Origin: Morella rubra
Taxonomy: Eukaryota; Streptophyta; Magnoliopsida; Fagales; Myricaceae
DNA length: 64,000 nucleotides
Direction: 5' to 3'
Assembly (NCBI GenBank): GCA_003952965.2
Contig: CM025851.1
Location: 15,178,099 to 15,242,098, forward strand
Shown: positions 21,777 to 32,386 of the stretch, piece by piece
Position numbering within the stretch: position 1 is the first letter of the stretch
Layout: every line of letters begins with the position of its first letter
Translations under genes and position numbers: made by a program
The notes under the pieces: generated by a model
Databases searched by the model: none
Seen by the model: the letters and a program-made list of their open reading frames with translations, nothing else
Told to the model about the DNA's origin: nothing

Positions 21777-22315
21777 ACCGAACAGCATTGTGATAGCCTA
21801 TCTACTAGATTAACTTTGATCAACACTAAATATGGTGGATAAGAAGGGTCAAATGACTAATAGCAGGCTCTAATATAGCAATTAGCACTTGTAGCATTCC
21901 CATCCGGCTTATTTTTTTGGCTTTTTTTTTTTTTTTTTTGGAGATTCTAGTACATTGCATGCTTCACTTGTTAAAACTGTTGCTTTCTTTTCCTTTTGAT
22001 TCTTTTTTAAATCTTGTCACAGGATCTACAGTATGGAATAATTTTGGTCTATTAATAGTTTGGACTTTACATTCTAATCTTATCTTTTAAGATATTCTCT
22101 AAGTTTATTGATTTTGGATTTTATTAATTTATATTTTATTGATATGTGATAATGGACCAAAAGAAAAAAGAAAAAAAATATACATTAGGCTAAGTGCAGA
22201 AAATGCTAAAAAATGGCCTAATATAAATGCAGGTTAACCGAGAACCGCCATTGCTAAGGGCCGATTTTGGCCAAAACCGGTACCTACACCGGGGTTGAAC
22301 AACCCTACTTGCAAT

Positions 22316-22546
22316 ATTGGCCGGCTTTGCAAAGAGAGACTAAAAATGAAGCACGTAACGTGTCTTTGATAATAGTCCAGTAAAAATCGTTTGGATGATT
22401 GTAAGCTGAATGCATCTTCGTGGCAGAAGTTAAAATCGGTTGGACAACATTAGACTTGGAAATCAAGGGTCAATAATGTACGAACGTGTCACAAAAAAGG
22501 CTAAAACAAAAAGAACCTGTACTTAGCAAAGTATAGAGGTTGCAAT
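22316..22546. pseudogene. Tail of the interrupted PPR pseudogene and spacer
   Basis: The first 60 bases continue the pre-insertion PPR text (attggccggctttgcaaag). The remainder has no coding signal. Confidence 0.45.
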
Positions 22547-24392
22547 TAGGAGTGTGCACCAAAATTTTCGGATTCGGATGGCCCATATCCGAATCCGAAT
22601 CCAAAAATTTCGGATACCGGATTTCAAATCCAAATCCGAATGGCTAATATCCAACTGGATCGGATTCGGATTCGAGCCGGATATCGGATCGATTCGGATT
22701 TGGGCCTTTTTTAGTTGTTTGATGGGCTTTTTTTTTTTTTTTAGATTTAAATTTAGGCCTAACATAAGCTGTTTTTAGGGTTTTTGGCTTTTTTTGCAGC
22801 TATTATTTTTCAGCCTTATTATTTAGCTTGGGCCCATTTCATAGTTGGATTTGGCAGATTGCACAATTTGCATTTATTTAGTTTGAGCATAATGTTTTTT
22901 AAAAAAATGTCCTGTAAAAATCATTTTCATCAAATCAACTATATATATATATATAATATATATCAATGCAATCGAAAAAAAAAAAATATAGGTCTTTAAC
23001 ACTTCTAAATTCTAATTAACAGAAATAAAAAAATAAAAAAAATAAAAACAAAAGTAAACACTAAGTCACTCTCTAATCTCTACAAAATAACAAACGAAAC
23101 AAAATGTCAATTTTCATCCTGTAGATAGTAAACACTAAGTTACATTAAACAAAATGTCATTCAAAGTTTCCAACTACTAAAAAAAAGCAATGCTTTCTAG
23201 TTTTCATCCTGTAAACAATGAATTACTGTTAGCACCTAGAGGCTAGAAGTAAGATAGAAAGAGAAACAAATAATGCAATATTATATAATTATATGCATTA
23301 ATAATTTCTAAAATACCAAAATATACACTAACCTGAGCAAAGATGAACAACAGGGCAGCAAGGCAACAACCAACACTCCAACAGCAACACACGTTACATA
23401 ATATCTACAATAACTTCAAGTTAGAATTAATAATTGACAACAGCAAGCAACACATGTGTTTTATAATCTAATAATAAATTTTATAATGAAGAAAACAACA
23501 TTAAAAAATTACCTGAGGGCTGTAATTATAATGGCTGTGACTTCTTCTTTTATTTACTGAGATCAGATGGTTCAGATCACCAACTGCAAAGGCGCATGAA
23601 GCAAATTAATGTCATTTCCTGAGTTATGCCTGATACACTTAAACATCAAAATATTGAAGATAAAGAAAACCTAAGTGCTCTAATATTCCAATGAATTGTT
23701 TCACTCTTCAGGTACTAGTCCAAAGCCGTAGGAAAAATAAAATATATTGTAAACATAACCAGCTGGTCATTATGAACATGATGCACAGTATTTTTGACAA
23801 TCAACAAGTATCCTTCTAGGTTATATTTGGTCGTGTTGCCCAAACCTCAAAGATATACAATGAAAAAAAAAAAAAACCAAATCGGACAACAACAGAAGAG
23901 AAACAAATGTCATTCGTATTGAATAGGAAAATACAAATAGCTGAGAATGAAAACTGCAACCTCCTACCCAATAGCTCAGAATACAAACCTTTGAGATTGC
24001 ATCTTCAACAAATGATTCAACCTGTAAAGCAAAAAACCATAAGGGACAAGTTAATACTGGAAGTTAGACCTTGCGAAGGATTCAAGCTCTGTATGGGGCA
24101 CGGAGACCGGCGACGGGTGACGACAAGGAGACTGGCTAGTGGTGACGGCTGTGGGGGGGGAGACTGGCAATGGCGGCGGCACAAACCTTAGAGAGTTAGG
24201 GTTAGGTTTCGAATGGGGGTTGGGAGAAACAAGAGTCGCGAATGAAAAAGAGAGGGTTGAAATGCAAAGAAAAGGGGGGTGGGGGTTCTAAAAGTGAAAC
24301 ACACGTTTCATTATAGAGGGAATTTGGGTCGGGTCGAAAATATTTGGATCTCTTTCCGGATATCCAAATCCAACCCGATCTGATCGAGACAA
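22547..24392. mobile_element. Partial hAT-like repeat with GGATTCGG-type satellite end
   Basis: At 22551 the sequence taggagtgtgcacc follows ttgcaat, similar to the neighbouring hAT end. It runs into a stretch rich in ggattcgga / tccgaatcc words (22568-22710), which give spurious two-strand frames. Another such block (ggatatccaaatcc) occurs at 24355-24380. The other terminus was not found; Copia-2 is inserted at 24393. The middle is AT-rich, with a GC-rich piece at 24070-24180 that may be captured DNA. Confidence 0.45.
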
Positions 24393-25632
24393 TATAATTC
24401 CTAGGATTAAGGCAACCCAAGAGGGGGGTGAATTGGGTTTCAAAACTTTTCGAAACTCACCCTTTAGAAAGTGTTTGCTAGCTACAAGTCTCACAAAGAG
24501 AAACGATTGCAATAAAAGATTAAACACAAGAATATATATTGCAACTTAAATATGGAAATAAAACTTAGAACAAGAAACTAGTAGCACAATGTAAAGAGAT
24601 AAGGAAGAGAAGCAAACACAAGATTTTTAGGTGGTTCGGCAAACCGCCTACATCCACCCTCAAGCTCCTTTACGAGCCTTGAGGTTTCTCCACTATGCTC
24701 CCTTCAACCAAGGGAAAGTTTCCTTACACTTGAGCTTGAGAAACACCTCTTCAAGCCTTCAAGAACGAGTTTGAGAACAAACCTCTCCAAACTCCTTCTT
24801 TTGATGAACAACCTCACCAAAAGGAAACAAGAGAATCACTCTCTTAATAGTGTATAGGGATGAACGAAAATGCCCACTAAAACTCCCTTGATGGAGTAGA
24901 TGTTACAATGAGAAATTTCTATCTCTTAGGCTTCACACAATAACAAGGATGTGAAAGTGTTGATTATGTGTGAATGATGTTTGAACAAGGATTGAAAGGT
25001 TTTTGATCACTCTTAGCCTTAGTAAAATGATAAGAAAAATAACCGTTAATAGGCGTTGGGAGTCGATTTGTCAAAAATTCACGACGAGCCAATCGACCGC
25101 TGCAGGTTTATGTTACCCAACAATCATAATGTCAGAATCAGAATGGCTATTTTCTTTCTTTTTTAAACAAACGGTCAACCGCTACACCAAGTGGTCGAAG
25201 ACCGGTCGACCGCTTTACCAGCCGGTCGACCTCCTCAACTTAAGCACATGATCCGGTTGTTTTAAAAACACGATTTTGACCAACTTAAAATACCCAATTT
25301 TAAAGACTAACTTCCCATAAGTATATAAAAGGTTTGGGAGTTTAATTGGGATATTTTAAAGCCATTAAAACATTTTTAATCTTCAAAACAAGTGGTAAAA
25401 CAGTTTATGCAAGTTTTGAAGAAATATGCAAGTGTGTGGTTCAAATCCTTGTTAAAGATGAAGTCTTAGAGTTACAAAAGATTACCCTAGCATCTTGAGT
25501 CTTCACTTTAAGAGCACTTCCATTGAAGGGATGTTGCTTGATCGCTTCGTGCTCATTTTGGATCGCTTTGCTTCACATCTCAATTACTTCTATTGTTATC
25601 ATCAAAACATTGATTGTGACTAAAAGCCAACA
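24393..25632 (-). repeat. Copia-2 3' LTR
   Basis: Ends at gccaaca next to a purine tract. Contains several ggtcgaccgc palindromes (25075-25225). Relative to the other LTR it lacks about 60 bases near 25030, which include the candidate TATA box, and its outermost bases (tataattcc) differ from tgtaaatcc. Confidence 0.88.
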
Positions 25633-25641
25633 ATCTCCCCC
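25633..25641 (-). other. Copia-2 polypurine tract
   Basis: Coding strand GGGGGAGAT directly upstream of the 3' LTR. Confidence 0.75.
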
Positions 25642-25899
25642 TTTTTGATGATGACAATAAATTAATTGATCTTCCTTTTGTTGATCTTGTCTCCCCTAAC
25701 TTTTGTACTTTGATGTGGGGTTTTGGACATTTTAATACCTCAATGACAAAATGTTAGCATATAATATGAAAGGATTGCATATGAATAATAAAGAGCTTTC
25801 ATATCATTGAAGCAGTACATCAAAGTTTCAAAAGGGTGCAAAGATACAAAAAGATACTATTCTCTCCCCCTTTGTCATCATAAAAAGGAAATACATAAG

Positions 25900-27100
25900 C
25901 AAAATGAAAGCATATGCAATGAAAATCATGAAGGAGGAGGAAAGCGGGCCATAAAAGTCCTCATCTCTGCAAAGAACTGCCTCTGCTCCTCTTGCATAGA
26001 AGTAAGTCTTGAAGGAACTTTGTTTGTGCCTCATGCATAGCAGTCATCCTCTCCTCAAAAGCAGTGAATCGAGTATCAAAGGAAGAGGTAGGGTCGGGAA
26101 CTCTGGTAGGGAAGGAATAATGGGAGGATCATCAGCCAATCAGCATCTACATCAAACTCCATGCCTCAGCATCAACCTCCTCACCCTCAGGCTCATCCTC
26201 AGCCTCACATCACATCATCCTCATCACTATCCTGACGCTTCGGCACCCAAGTATTTCTTGGAAGTCCTTCTATAACCCATCCGGGTTAGGACCGCAGTGT
26301 CAAATTGTTCACACTTGGTCAAATGTCTCGCTCTCGAGAACTGAGTGCAACCCCAAAATCGAAATATCTTGGTAAACAGCAAGCCATATGGTAGATTCTT
26401 TTTAGACTCACATGCTGCTTCCATATGTTTGAGCATAATATAAGGGAGGTTGAACTTTTCTCTTTCAAAGTCGCTCAATCACGAAGACATCCATAAAAGT
26501 CACCTCCTCTCGGTGTCCACCCCGAGGAATCAGGTTATGGGTGCAGATCAAATGAAGTAACCTCGAACGAATGGAATTGGTTGGCATGGATTTTCCTAGG
26601 TACATCTTCTGCCACACCATTACCTAGGAGGTAAACTAGGGCTTCTCCATAATCAAAGCCCTTACACACGGGCCAAGTTTTAAACTCATAAGCCCGAATC
26701 CCGACATGTGGGATCCAAAATATCTCCTAGAATAACTTCATTTAAATATAATCCCGTCCCCAACCATACTCTTCACAGTAAATAAACCTCCAGCTTCCCA
26801 CCCAACAGTCATATTAGCAAAGAAAAGCCTAACATATTTGGGAAACACTTCGGTACCCATATCCAACAAATTCCTCCAACCTTGCTTCACAAATGGACGC
26901 TCAATCTCAAAATCTGAAAGTGATTCTACATTCACTTTCCTTCCCAACATGACTTTTCTCTTTGAAAAGTCATTGTAAAACTTCTCAGCACATTCAGGAT
27001 TACGGAAAAAATAATCAGGCTCACCCGAATGATCCGCTGAAGAACGAGAGGATCCAGCTCGCTCATTTCCAACCATGGCAGCATGCTTTGTCCTTGGCAT
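25900..27100 (-). pseudogene. Copia-2 extra 3' ORF, plant transposon-associated domain
   Basis: The open part (27100-26738, 120 codons) reads MPRTKHAAMVGNERAGSS, then FYNDFSKRKVMLGRKVNVE, SLSDFEIERPFVKQGWRN, LFFANMTVGWEAGG. The order FY..F..R.V....V....L.DFE.....QGW..L......VR.FFANM is the pattern of the 'putative plant transposon protein' domain (I believe Pfam PF20167) that accompanies several plant elements and occupies the env-like position of SIRE-type copia. After 26738 the frame is lost, but similar sequence can be followed in other frames to about 25900, ending near QFFAEMRTFMARFPPPS. Function unknown; it is not a viral envelope by any motif I can see. Confidence 0.65.
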
Positions 27101-27655
27101 GATGATTGAGAGTGAAAAATGAGAGAGAAAAGGGCTGAAATGTGGAAATCTAGGGTTAGGGTTTCAAAAGGGGCCGAAATCCCTAAAGGTGAATGCTTGA
27201 TGGATTTTGATGTAAATCCACACAAAAAGAGAGGGTTTTGGCCGAATTTGATGGCTAAAATTGGGATGGATTATAGGATAGATTATGGTGTTTTGAAGGG
27301 ATTTGAGAGGGTTTGAGTCGAGAGAGGAGAAGCGGTTCACGAGAAGAGAGGTGCGGTCGACCAAAATGTGAACTGCAGTATATATAGCTCGACGAGGCAG
27401 TCGACCGCTTGGTGTAGCGGTTCATGACCATCGACCGCTTGGTAGAACATGTTCTACTAACCGGTCGACCGCTTCGTGTAGCGGTTCCACATGGTCGACC
27501 GCTACAGAGAACAGTCTTTGAAAAATGAGTTTTAATGCCCAAAATGAAATGGAATGATGCATTTGATGAATTCAAACATGTAACAATATATAAGGACATT
27601 CTAAACATGTTTAAAACATCAAAACAATGAAAATCCATGGAAATCAATAAATAGC
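27101..27655. other. Copia-2 non-coding region between pol and the extra ORF, with GGTCGACC palindromes
   Basis: Contains a cluster of gcggtcgacc, cgaccgcttggtgtagcgg and ccggtcgaccgcttcg words at 27350-27510, the same motif as in both LTRs. tatatatag at 27381-27389 precedes it. Possible start of a separate transcript for the extra ORF, an inference only. Confidence 0.45.
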
Positions 27656-27658
27656 ATA

Positions 27659-28053
27659 TCAAAGAGCATTTGCATCTAAAAACCCAATATCTCGTCTAAG
27701 ATCACGAAATCTGTCATTACTCAAGGGTTTTGTGAAAATATCAGCTAGTTGATGCTCAGTACTAATGAAATCAAGTGAGATGTCACCTTTTTGAATATGA
27801 TCTCTTAGAAAATGATGTCTCACTTCAATGTGTTTAGTCCTTGAGTGTTGGATGGGATTCTTGGACAAATTGATAGCACTAGTGTTATCACATTTGATGG
27901 GTATACTATCAAACTCCAGTCCAAAATCTTTGAGAGTTTGTTTCATCCACAACACTTGAGCACAACAACTACCGGCCGCTATGTATTCCGCTTCGGTTGT
28001 TGATAAAGCAACCGAGTTTTGTTTCTTGCTACTCCAAGAAACTAAAGATGATC
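27659..28053 (-). pseudogene. Copia-2 RNase H C-terminal part
   Basis: Reads VLWMKQTLKDFGLEFDSIPI, KCDNTSAINLSKNPIQHSRT, KHIEVRHHFLRDHI and QLADIFTKPL, the standard copia RNase H tail. The upstream part (TTEAEYIAAG type) is also readable in the 27955-28050 region. A frame change separates it from the RT frame at about 28055-28090. Confidence 0.9.
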
Positions 28054-29071
28054 CTAGGAAATGACAAGTACCACTAGTACTTTTTCTCTCGACTTTGCAC
28101 CCGCAAAGTCGGCATCGGAATAGCTTACTAGGTTCATGTGAGTGTCTCTAGGATACCAAAGTCCTAGGTCAATAGTACCCAAAGATATCGAAAAATTCTT
28201 TTTTAGATTCACATAACACACACTAAACATAATATCCGGCCTACTAGCCGTCAAATAGAGGAGAGCTCCAATCATACCTCTATATTTGGTGATGTCCACC
28301 TTTTTACCTTTTTCATCCGCATCAAGCTTTAGCGATGTGCTCATTGGTGTTTCCGCCACTTTCAAGTTCTCCATTCCAAAGCGTTTGAGTAGATCCTTTA
28401 TATACTTGGCTTGGTTTATGAAGATTCCTTCTTTGGATTGCTTGATTTGTAGTCCAAGGAAGAAGTTGAGCTCACCCATCATACTCATCTCAAACTCTTC
28501 ATGCATAAATTTGGAAAATTCTTGACAAAGAGAATCATTAGTAGCACCGAATATGATGTCATCCACATAAATTTGCACAATTATAATATCATTGTTTTTG
28601 GACTTGGTGAAAAGTGTTGTGTCAACTTTACCCATGGAAAAACCTTTTTCAACAAGGAAAGTTTTAAGTCTATCATACCAAGCTCTAGGAGCTTGTTTTA
28701 GTCCATACAAAGCCTTTTTAATTTGAAACAAATTTGGATAAGCTTTTTTTGAAAACCTTGTGGTTGTTCTACATAGACTTCTTCCATGATAAATCCATTC
28801 AAGAAAGCACTTTTCACATCCATTTGATAAAGCATAAAATTTTTATAGCAAGCAAAGGCCAAAAGCATTCTAATGGATTCCAAACGTGCTACGGGTGCAT
28901 ATGTTTCATCATAATCAATCCTTCTTCTTGATTATAGCCTTTAGCAACCAATCTAGCTTTGTTTCTAACAATAGTAATGCTCATCAACCTTGTTCCTAAA
29001 GACCCATTTTGTGCCAATAATGGTTTGATCCTTGGGTCTAGGGACAAGTTCCCAAACTTGATTTCTCTCAA
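28054..29071 (-). pseudogene. Copia-2 reverse transcriptase
   Basis: Three frames joined by shifts. 29071-28889 starts the linker to RT (KARLVAKGYNQEEG), 28883-28698 gives FMLYQMDVKSAFLNGFIMEE and VYVEQPQGFQ, and 28731-28054 gives KKALYGLKQAPRAWYDRL, the catalytic YVDD in VQIYVDDIIFG, FEMSMMGELNFFLGLQI and LTASRPDIMFSVC. After SVCYV a segment of the usual connection (about 25-30 residues) is missing before GTIDLGLWYP, then YSDADFAGAK begins RNase H. So at least two frameshifts and one internal deletion are present. Confidence 0.9.
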
Positions 29072-29768
29072 ATTGGTTTAACTCTTCTTGCATTGCCAAA
29101 ATCCAACTTCGTCGTTTTCGGCTTCAAGAAAAGTCTTGGTTCAATTTGAGACACAAATGCAAGATGATTACAAATATTTCTAAGTGAAGCTCTAGTTCTA
29201 GTTCCATGAGAGGGATCACCAATAATTAACTCTTGAGGGTGACTAGTAGCATACCTCCATTCTTTAGGGAGTTCTTGTGAAGTACCTTCTCCTTGCAATG
29301 GTTGAATAATTTCTTCACTTGGAGATTGAGCTTCCTTGTTTTGAGTGGGGTTATCCTTGATCTCAAGTTCTTCCATCTCCCCTCAATATCTTCAATATCT
29401 ACACTTGCATTTTTCTCAAACGGACCATTAGTTTCATCAAAAGTGATATGCATTGATTCTTCAACACAAAGAGTCCTTTTGTTATAAACTCTATAAGCTT
29501 TACTCGAATTAGAGTATCCAAGGAAAATTCCAACATCGGTTTTAGAATCAAATTTTCCAAGGTTGTCTTTGGTATTTAAAATGAAGCATTTACAACCAAA
29601 AACTTTGAAATAATGGATGTTGGGTTTTCTATCTTTCCAAAGCTCATAAGGAGTTTTCTTCAAAGTGGGTCTCATAGATACTCTATTCAAAACATAGCAA
29701 GAGGTGTTGACGGCCTCGGCCCAAAAATATTTTGGTAACTTATTTTCATTCAAAATAGTTCTTGCCAT
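29068..29768 (-). pseudogene. Copia-2 integrase C-terminal region
   Basis: 29768-29226 reads MARTILNENKLPKYFWAEAV, VLNRVSMRPTLKKTPYELW, YFKVFGCKCFILNTKDNLG and KTDVGIFLGYSNSSKAYRVY. Near 29385 the correct frame moves to another one (29376-29068), giving EELEIKDNPTQ and an acidic linker toward the RT. A single indel explains the change. Confidence 0.9.
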
Positions 29769-30730
29769 CTCTTGAATAGTTCTATTCTTTCTCTCAACAA
29801 CCCATTTTGTTGAGGAGTTCTAGGTGTTGAAAAATTATGCTCATTCATGCTACATTCAAACTTCTCATTTACGAATTCACCACCATGGTCACTTCTAATG
29901 GCCACAATGGTGTATCCTTTTGCATTTTGCACCCTTTTTGAGAATTTAATGAACTCATGAATGGCTTCATCTTTTGAAGCTAAAAACAAAATCCAAGTGA
30001 ACCTAGAGTAGTCATCCACAATTACAAAGGCATAGGACTTTCCACCAAGACTTTGAATTCTTGATGGACCAAATAAATCCAAATGAAGTAATTGTAGAGG
30101 TCTACTAGTTGAAATGAAGTTTTTGGATTTAAAAGAGGTTTTCACTTGTTTTCCCATTTGACAAGCTTCACAAACTTGGTCTTTTTCAAAATTCAACTTA
30201 GGTAGCCCATTCACAAGATCATGCTTAGAGATTTTCAAAATTTGATGCATGCTTGCATGACCCAATCTTCTATGCCATAGCCAACTATCATTTACATTGA
30301 CCACAAGACAATTATCCACACAAGCATTTTGATCAATGTCAATCTTGTACACATTTGAGTTCCTATGGCCAATAAACAATAATTTTCCATCTATGACATT
30401 TTCAATAAGGCATCGAGAAGATTCAAATACAACTCTATAACCTTTATCACAAAGTTGACTAATACTAAGCAAGTTATGCTTCAATTTATCAACCAATAGG
30501 ACATTTTCAATTAAAGGAAGAGAGTTACCACCAATATTACCTATACCAATGATTTTCCCTTTGGAGTTGTCGCCAAATGTTACATTTCCACCTTTGATGG
30601 TTGATAGGCTTGAGAATCTTGATGGGTCACCGGTCATGTGTCTTGAACAACCACTATCCAAGAACCAACTATTGCATTTCTTTTTCTTGAATCCTACAAA
30701 ACAAATCAAGATGAAGCTTTTGGTACCCAA
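29750..30730 (-). pseudogene. Copia-2 protease and integrase core
   Basis: A 326-codon frame. Protease motif at residues 21-32: SWFLDSGCSRHMTG (DSG). Then LLSISQLCDKGY, the HHCC finger (WLWHRRLGHASMHQI ... VCEACQMGKQ), and the DDE core with Asp in LHLDLFGPSR and Asp in AIRSDHGGEF. At the third catalytic residue the frame shifts: PQQNGLLRERIELF is one base away from PQQNGVVERKNRTI, so the Glu is out of phase. The frame is -1 relative to gag and overlaps its end by about 25 bases. Confidence 0.93.
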
Positions 30731-32331
30731 ACCTTTTTGGGTCCATTTGGGTTAGCCATAGTTCCCTTTGGAACCCATATCTTTCTAAGAGCTTTGCACC
30801 CAAGTTTCTTGAGAGGACAATCAAATATTAGATGTCCATTCTTGTTGCAAAAGTTACAAGTATGAAGAGATTCATTTGAGGATTTAGCTTTGACAAAGAA
30901 GTTTTTGAAATACTTTTCATTTTTATGAGGCTTGTAGCCTAAACCACTTTTGTCAAAAACACATCTTTGATTGTTTAGAATGTTCTCCAAAGCTTTGCTT
31001 CCTTGAGTGAATTTTTCAAGAATAGTGTTTTGACGAGTAACCTTATCTTTGAAAGCTTTGTTCTCAATTTCTAAAGTTGAAACTTTTAGTTTCAATTCCT
31101 CATTCTCTAGCTTCAAATTTCCTTGTTCATCATTTAAGGAATCAAGGTCACTTGTAGCTAGTGAATGCTTCTTTTTCAAAACATTGTATTTGAGTTTAAG
31201 CTTTTCAAACGTAATGTATAACTCATCAAAAGCATTTTCTAATTCATCATATGAAGGTTTTGAATCTTCAAGATCCGAGAGATATACCTCATCATCTTCT
31301 AGAGCCATGAAGCACATGTTTGCGATTTCTCCCTCATCTTCTTCATCGGAGGAGCTTGAATCACTATCTTCCCAAGTAGCTTTCATAGCTTTCTTTTTAT
31401 ATTTGAGAAGTGGACAATCCGCCTTAATGTGACCGGGTTTCTTGCACTTGTAGCAAGTGATGTGGTCCTTCTTGTTGTCCATCTTTGGGTATTCCTTCTT
31501 TGGCTCTTCTCTCTTGAAATCTTTGAAGTTCTTCCTTCCTTGCTTTCTCTTGAGGAAGTTTCTAAAATTCCTTGTCATGAGAGCAATATCCTCATCTCCA
31601 CTATCATCATTATCTTCTTCAATCTCAACTACGGAGGATTTCAAGGCTATGCTTCTCCTTTTTGAACTTTCCTCCTCATGTCCCTTCATGGTGATTTCGT
31701 GAGTCATAAGGGATCCAACAAGCTCTTCCAAAGGCAATTTGGTGAGGTCCTTTGCTTCTTGAATAGCGGTGACTTTGGCTTCCCAAGTCTTTGGTAGTGA
31801 TCTAAGAACTTTTCTCACCAAATCGGAGTTAGTGTACACTTTTCCAAGAGCATTTAAATCATTTACAATATTAGTAAATCTAGTAAGCATGTCACCAATG
31901 TTTTCTTCCGGTTTCATCTTAAACAATTCATAGCTATGAACTAGCATGCTTATCTTAGATTCTTTCACTTGGTTTGTACCTTCATGAGTGATTTCTAAAG
32001 AATGCCAAATTTCTTTTGCACTAACACAAGTAGATATTCTATTGAATTCACTTCTCTCTAAAGCACAATAAAGAATGTTCATAGCTCTAGCATTTATAGA
32101 AATTTTCTTCTTGTCTTCATCGGTATACTCAGGCTTAGAGACAATTGTCTCACCTACGGCTTTCATAGGGTAGTGAGGTCCATTTAAAATACAAAGCCAT
32201 AGATCAAAGTCAATGGATTGAAAATAAATTTTCATCCTTGCTTTCCAATAGGAGTAATCACTTCCATTGAAGGAAGGAGGTCTAGATGTTGAGAGTCCCT
32301 CAACATGAGAGTTGTTGCTTGAAGTTGCCAT
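30706..32331 (-). CDS. Copia-2 gag polyprotein, intact, 541 aa
   Basis: Single open frame from Met (MATSSNNSHVEGLSTSRPP). Residues 15-230 are the capsid-like UBN2-type domain (FNGSDYSYWKARMKIYFQSI, then RLTNIVNDLNALG-type block and LPKTWEAKVTAI). A CCHC knuckle is at about residue 292 (CYKCKKPGHIKADC), followed by a Ser/Asp-rich acidic stretch, a predicted coiled coil (about residues 370-450, rich in Leu, Lys, Glu) and a second zinc knuckle near residue 500 (CNFCNKNGHLIFDC). The pair of knuckles with a coiled coil is typical of SIRE-type gag. It is the longest uninterrupted reading frame in the window. Forms the particle that packages element RNA in related elements. The stop is followed by pol in the -1 frame. 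Confidence 0.93.
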   Translation of the reverse strand: MATSSNNSHVEGLSTSRPPSFNGSDYSYWKARMKIYFQSIDFDLWLCILNGPHYPMKAVGETIVSKPEYTDEDKKKISINARAMNILYCALERSEFNRISTCVSAKEIWHSLEITHEGTNQVKESKISMLVHSYELFKMKPEENIGDMLTRFTNIVNDLNALGKVYTNSDLVRKVLRSLPKTWEAKVTAIQEAKDLTKLPLEELVGSLMTHEITMKGHEEESSKRRSIALKSSVVEIEEDNDDSGDEDIALMTRNFRNFLKRKQGRKNFKDFKREEPKKEYPKMDNKKDHITCYKCKKPGHIKADCPLLKYKKKAMKATWEDSDSSSSDEEDEGEIANMCFMALEDDEVYLSDLEDSKPSYDELENAFDELYITFEKLKLKYNVLKKKHSLATSDLDSLNDEQGNLKLENEELKLKVSTLEIENKAFKDKVTRQNTILEKFTQGSKALENILNNQRCVFDKSGLGYKPHKNEKYFKNFFVKAKSSNESLHTCNFCNKNGHLIFDCPLKKLGCKALRKIWVPKGTMANPNGPKKVWVPKASS

Positions 32332-32372
32332 TCTAACTCAAGATTGTTAAATCTTGCTAAAGAGAGCACCAA

Positions 32373-32384
32373 GCTCTGATACCA
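32373..32384 (-). other. Copia-2 primer binding site (initiator tRNA-Met)
   Basis: Coding strand TGGTATCAGAGC, two bases after the 5' LTR end. Confidence 0.92.
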
Positions 32385-32386
32385 AT

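Larger units (their letters stand above)
17023..22307. mobile_element. Non-autonomous hAT element with an internal solo LTR
   Basis: The termini TAGGGGTGTTCAA and the complement of the right end TAGGGTTGTTCAA form hAT-type terminal inverted repeats. The 8-bp duplication cttgcaat is perfect (17015-17022 and 22308-22315), the hallmark of the hAT superfamily. No transposase frame is present. Its own sequence is about 1.44 kb; the rest is the solo LTR at 17933-21776. It carries GGTACC/CCGG-rich tandem repeats near the left end. Confidence 0.9.

Noticed and set aside
22523-22778. Ile/Arg-rich frames on both strands
   Set aside because: Direct translation of repeated ggattcgga / tccgaatcc words in a hAT-like end.
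22938-22965. TA dinucleotide run
   Set aside because: Ordinary microsatellite, no further signal.
27255-27662. 135-codon minus-strand frame after Copia-2 pol
   Set aside because: It crosses the GGTCGACC palindrome cluster and shows repeated Arg/Thr/Ser peptides; judged non-coding.
31049-31702. Plus-strand frames of 78-127 codons opposite Copia-2 gag
   Set aside because: Antisense shadows of the gag coiled-coil region; Ser/Phe-rich as expected from reversed Lys/Glu codons.
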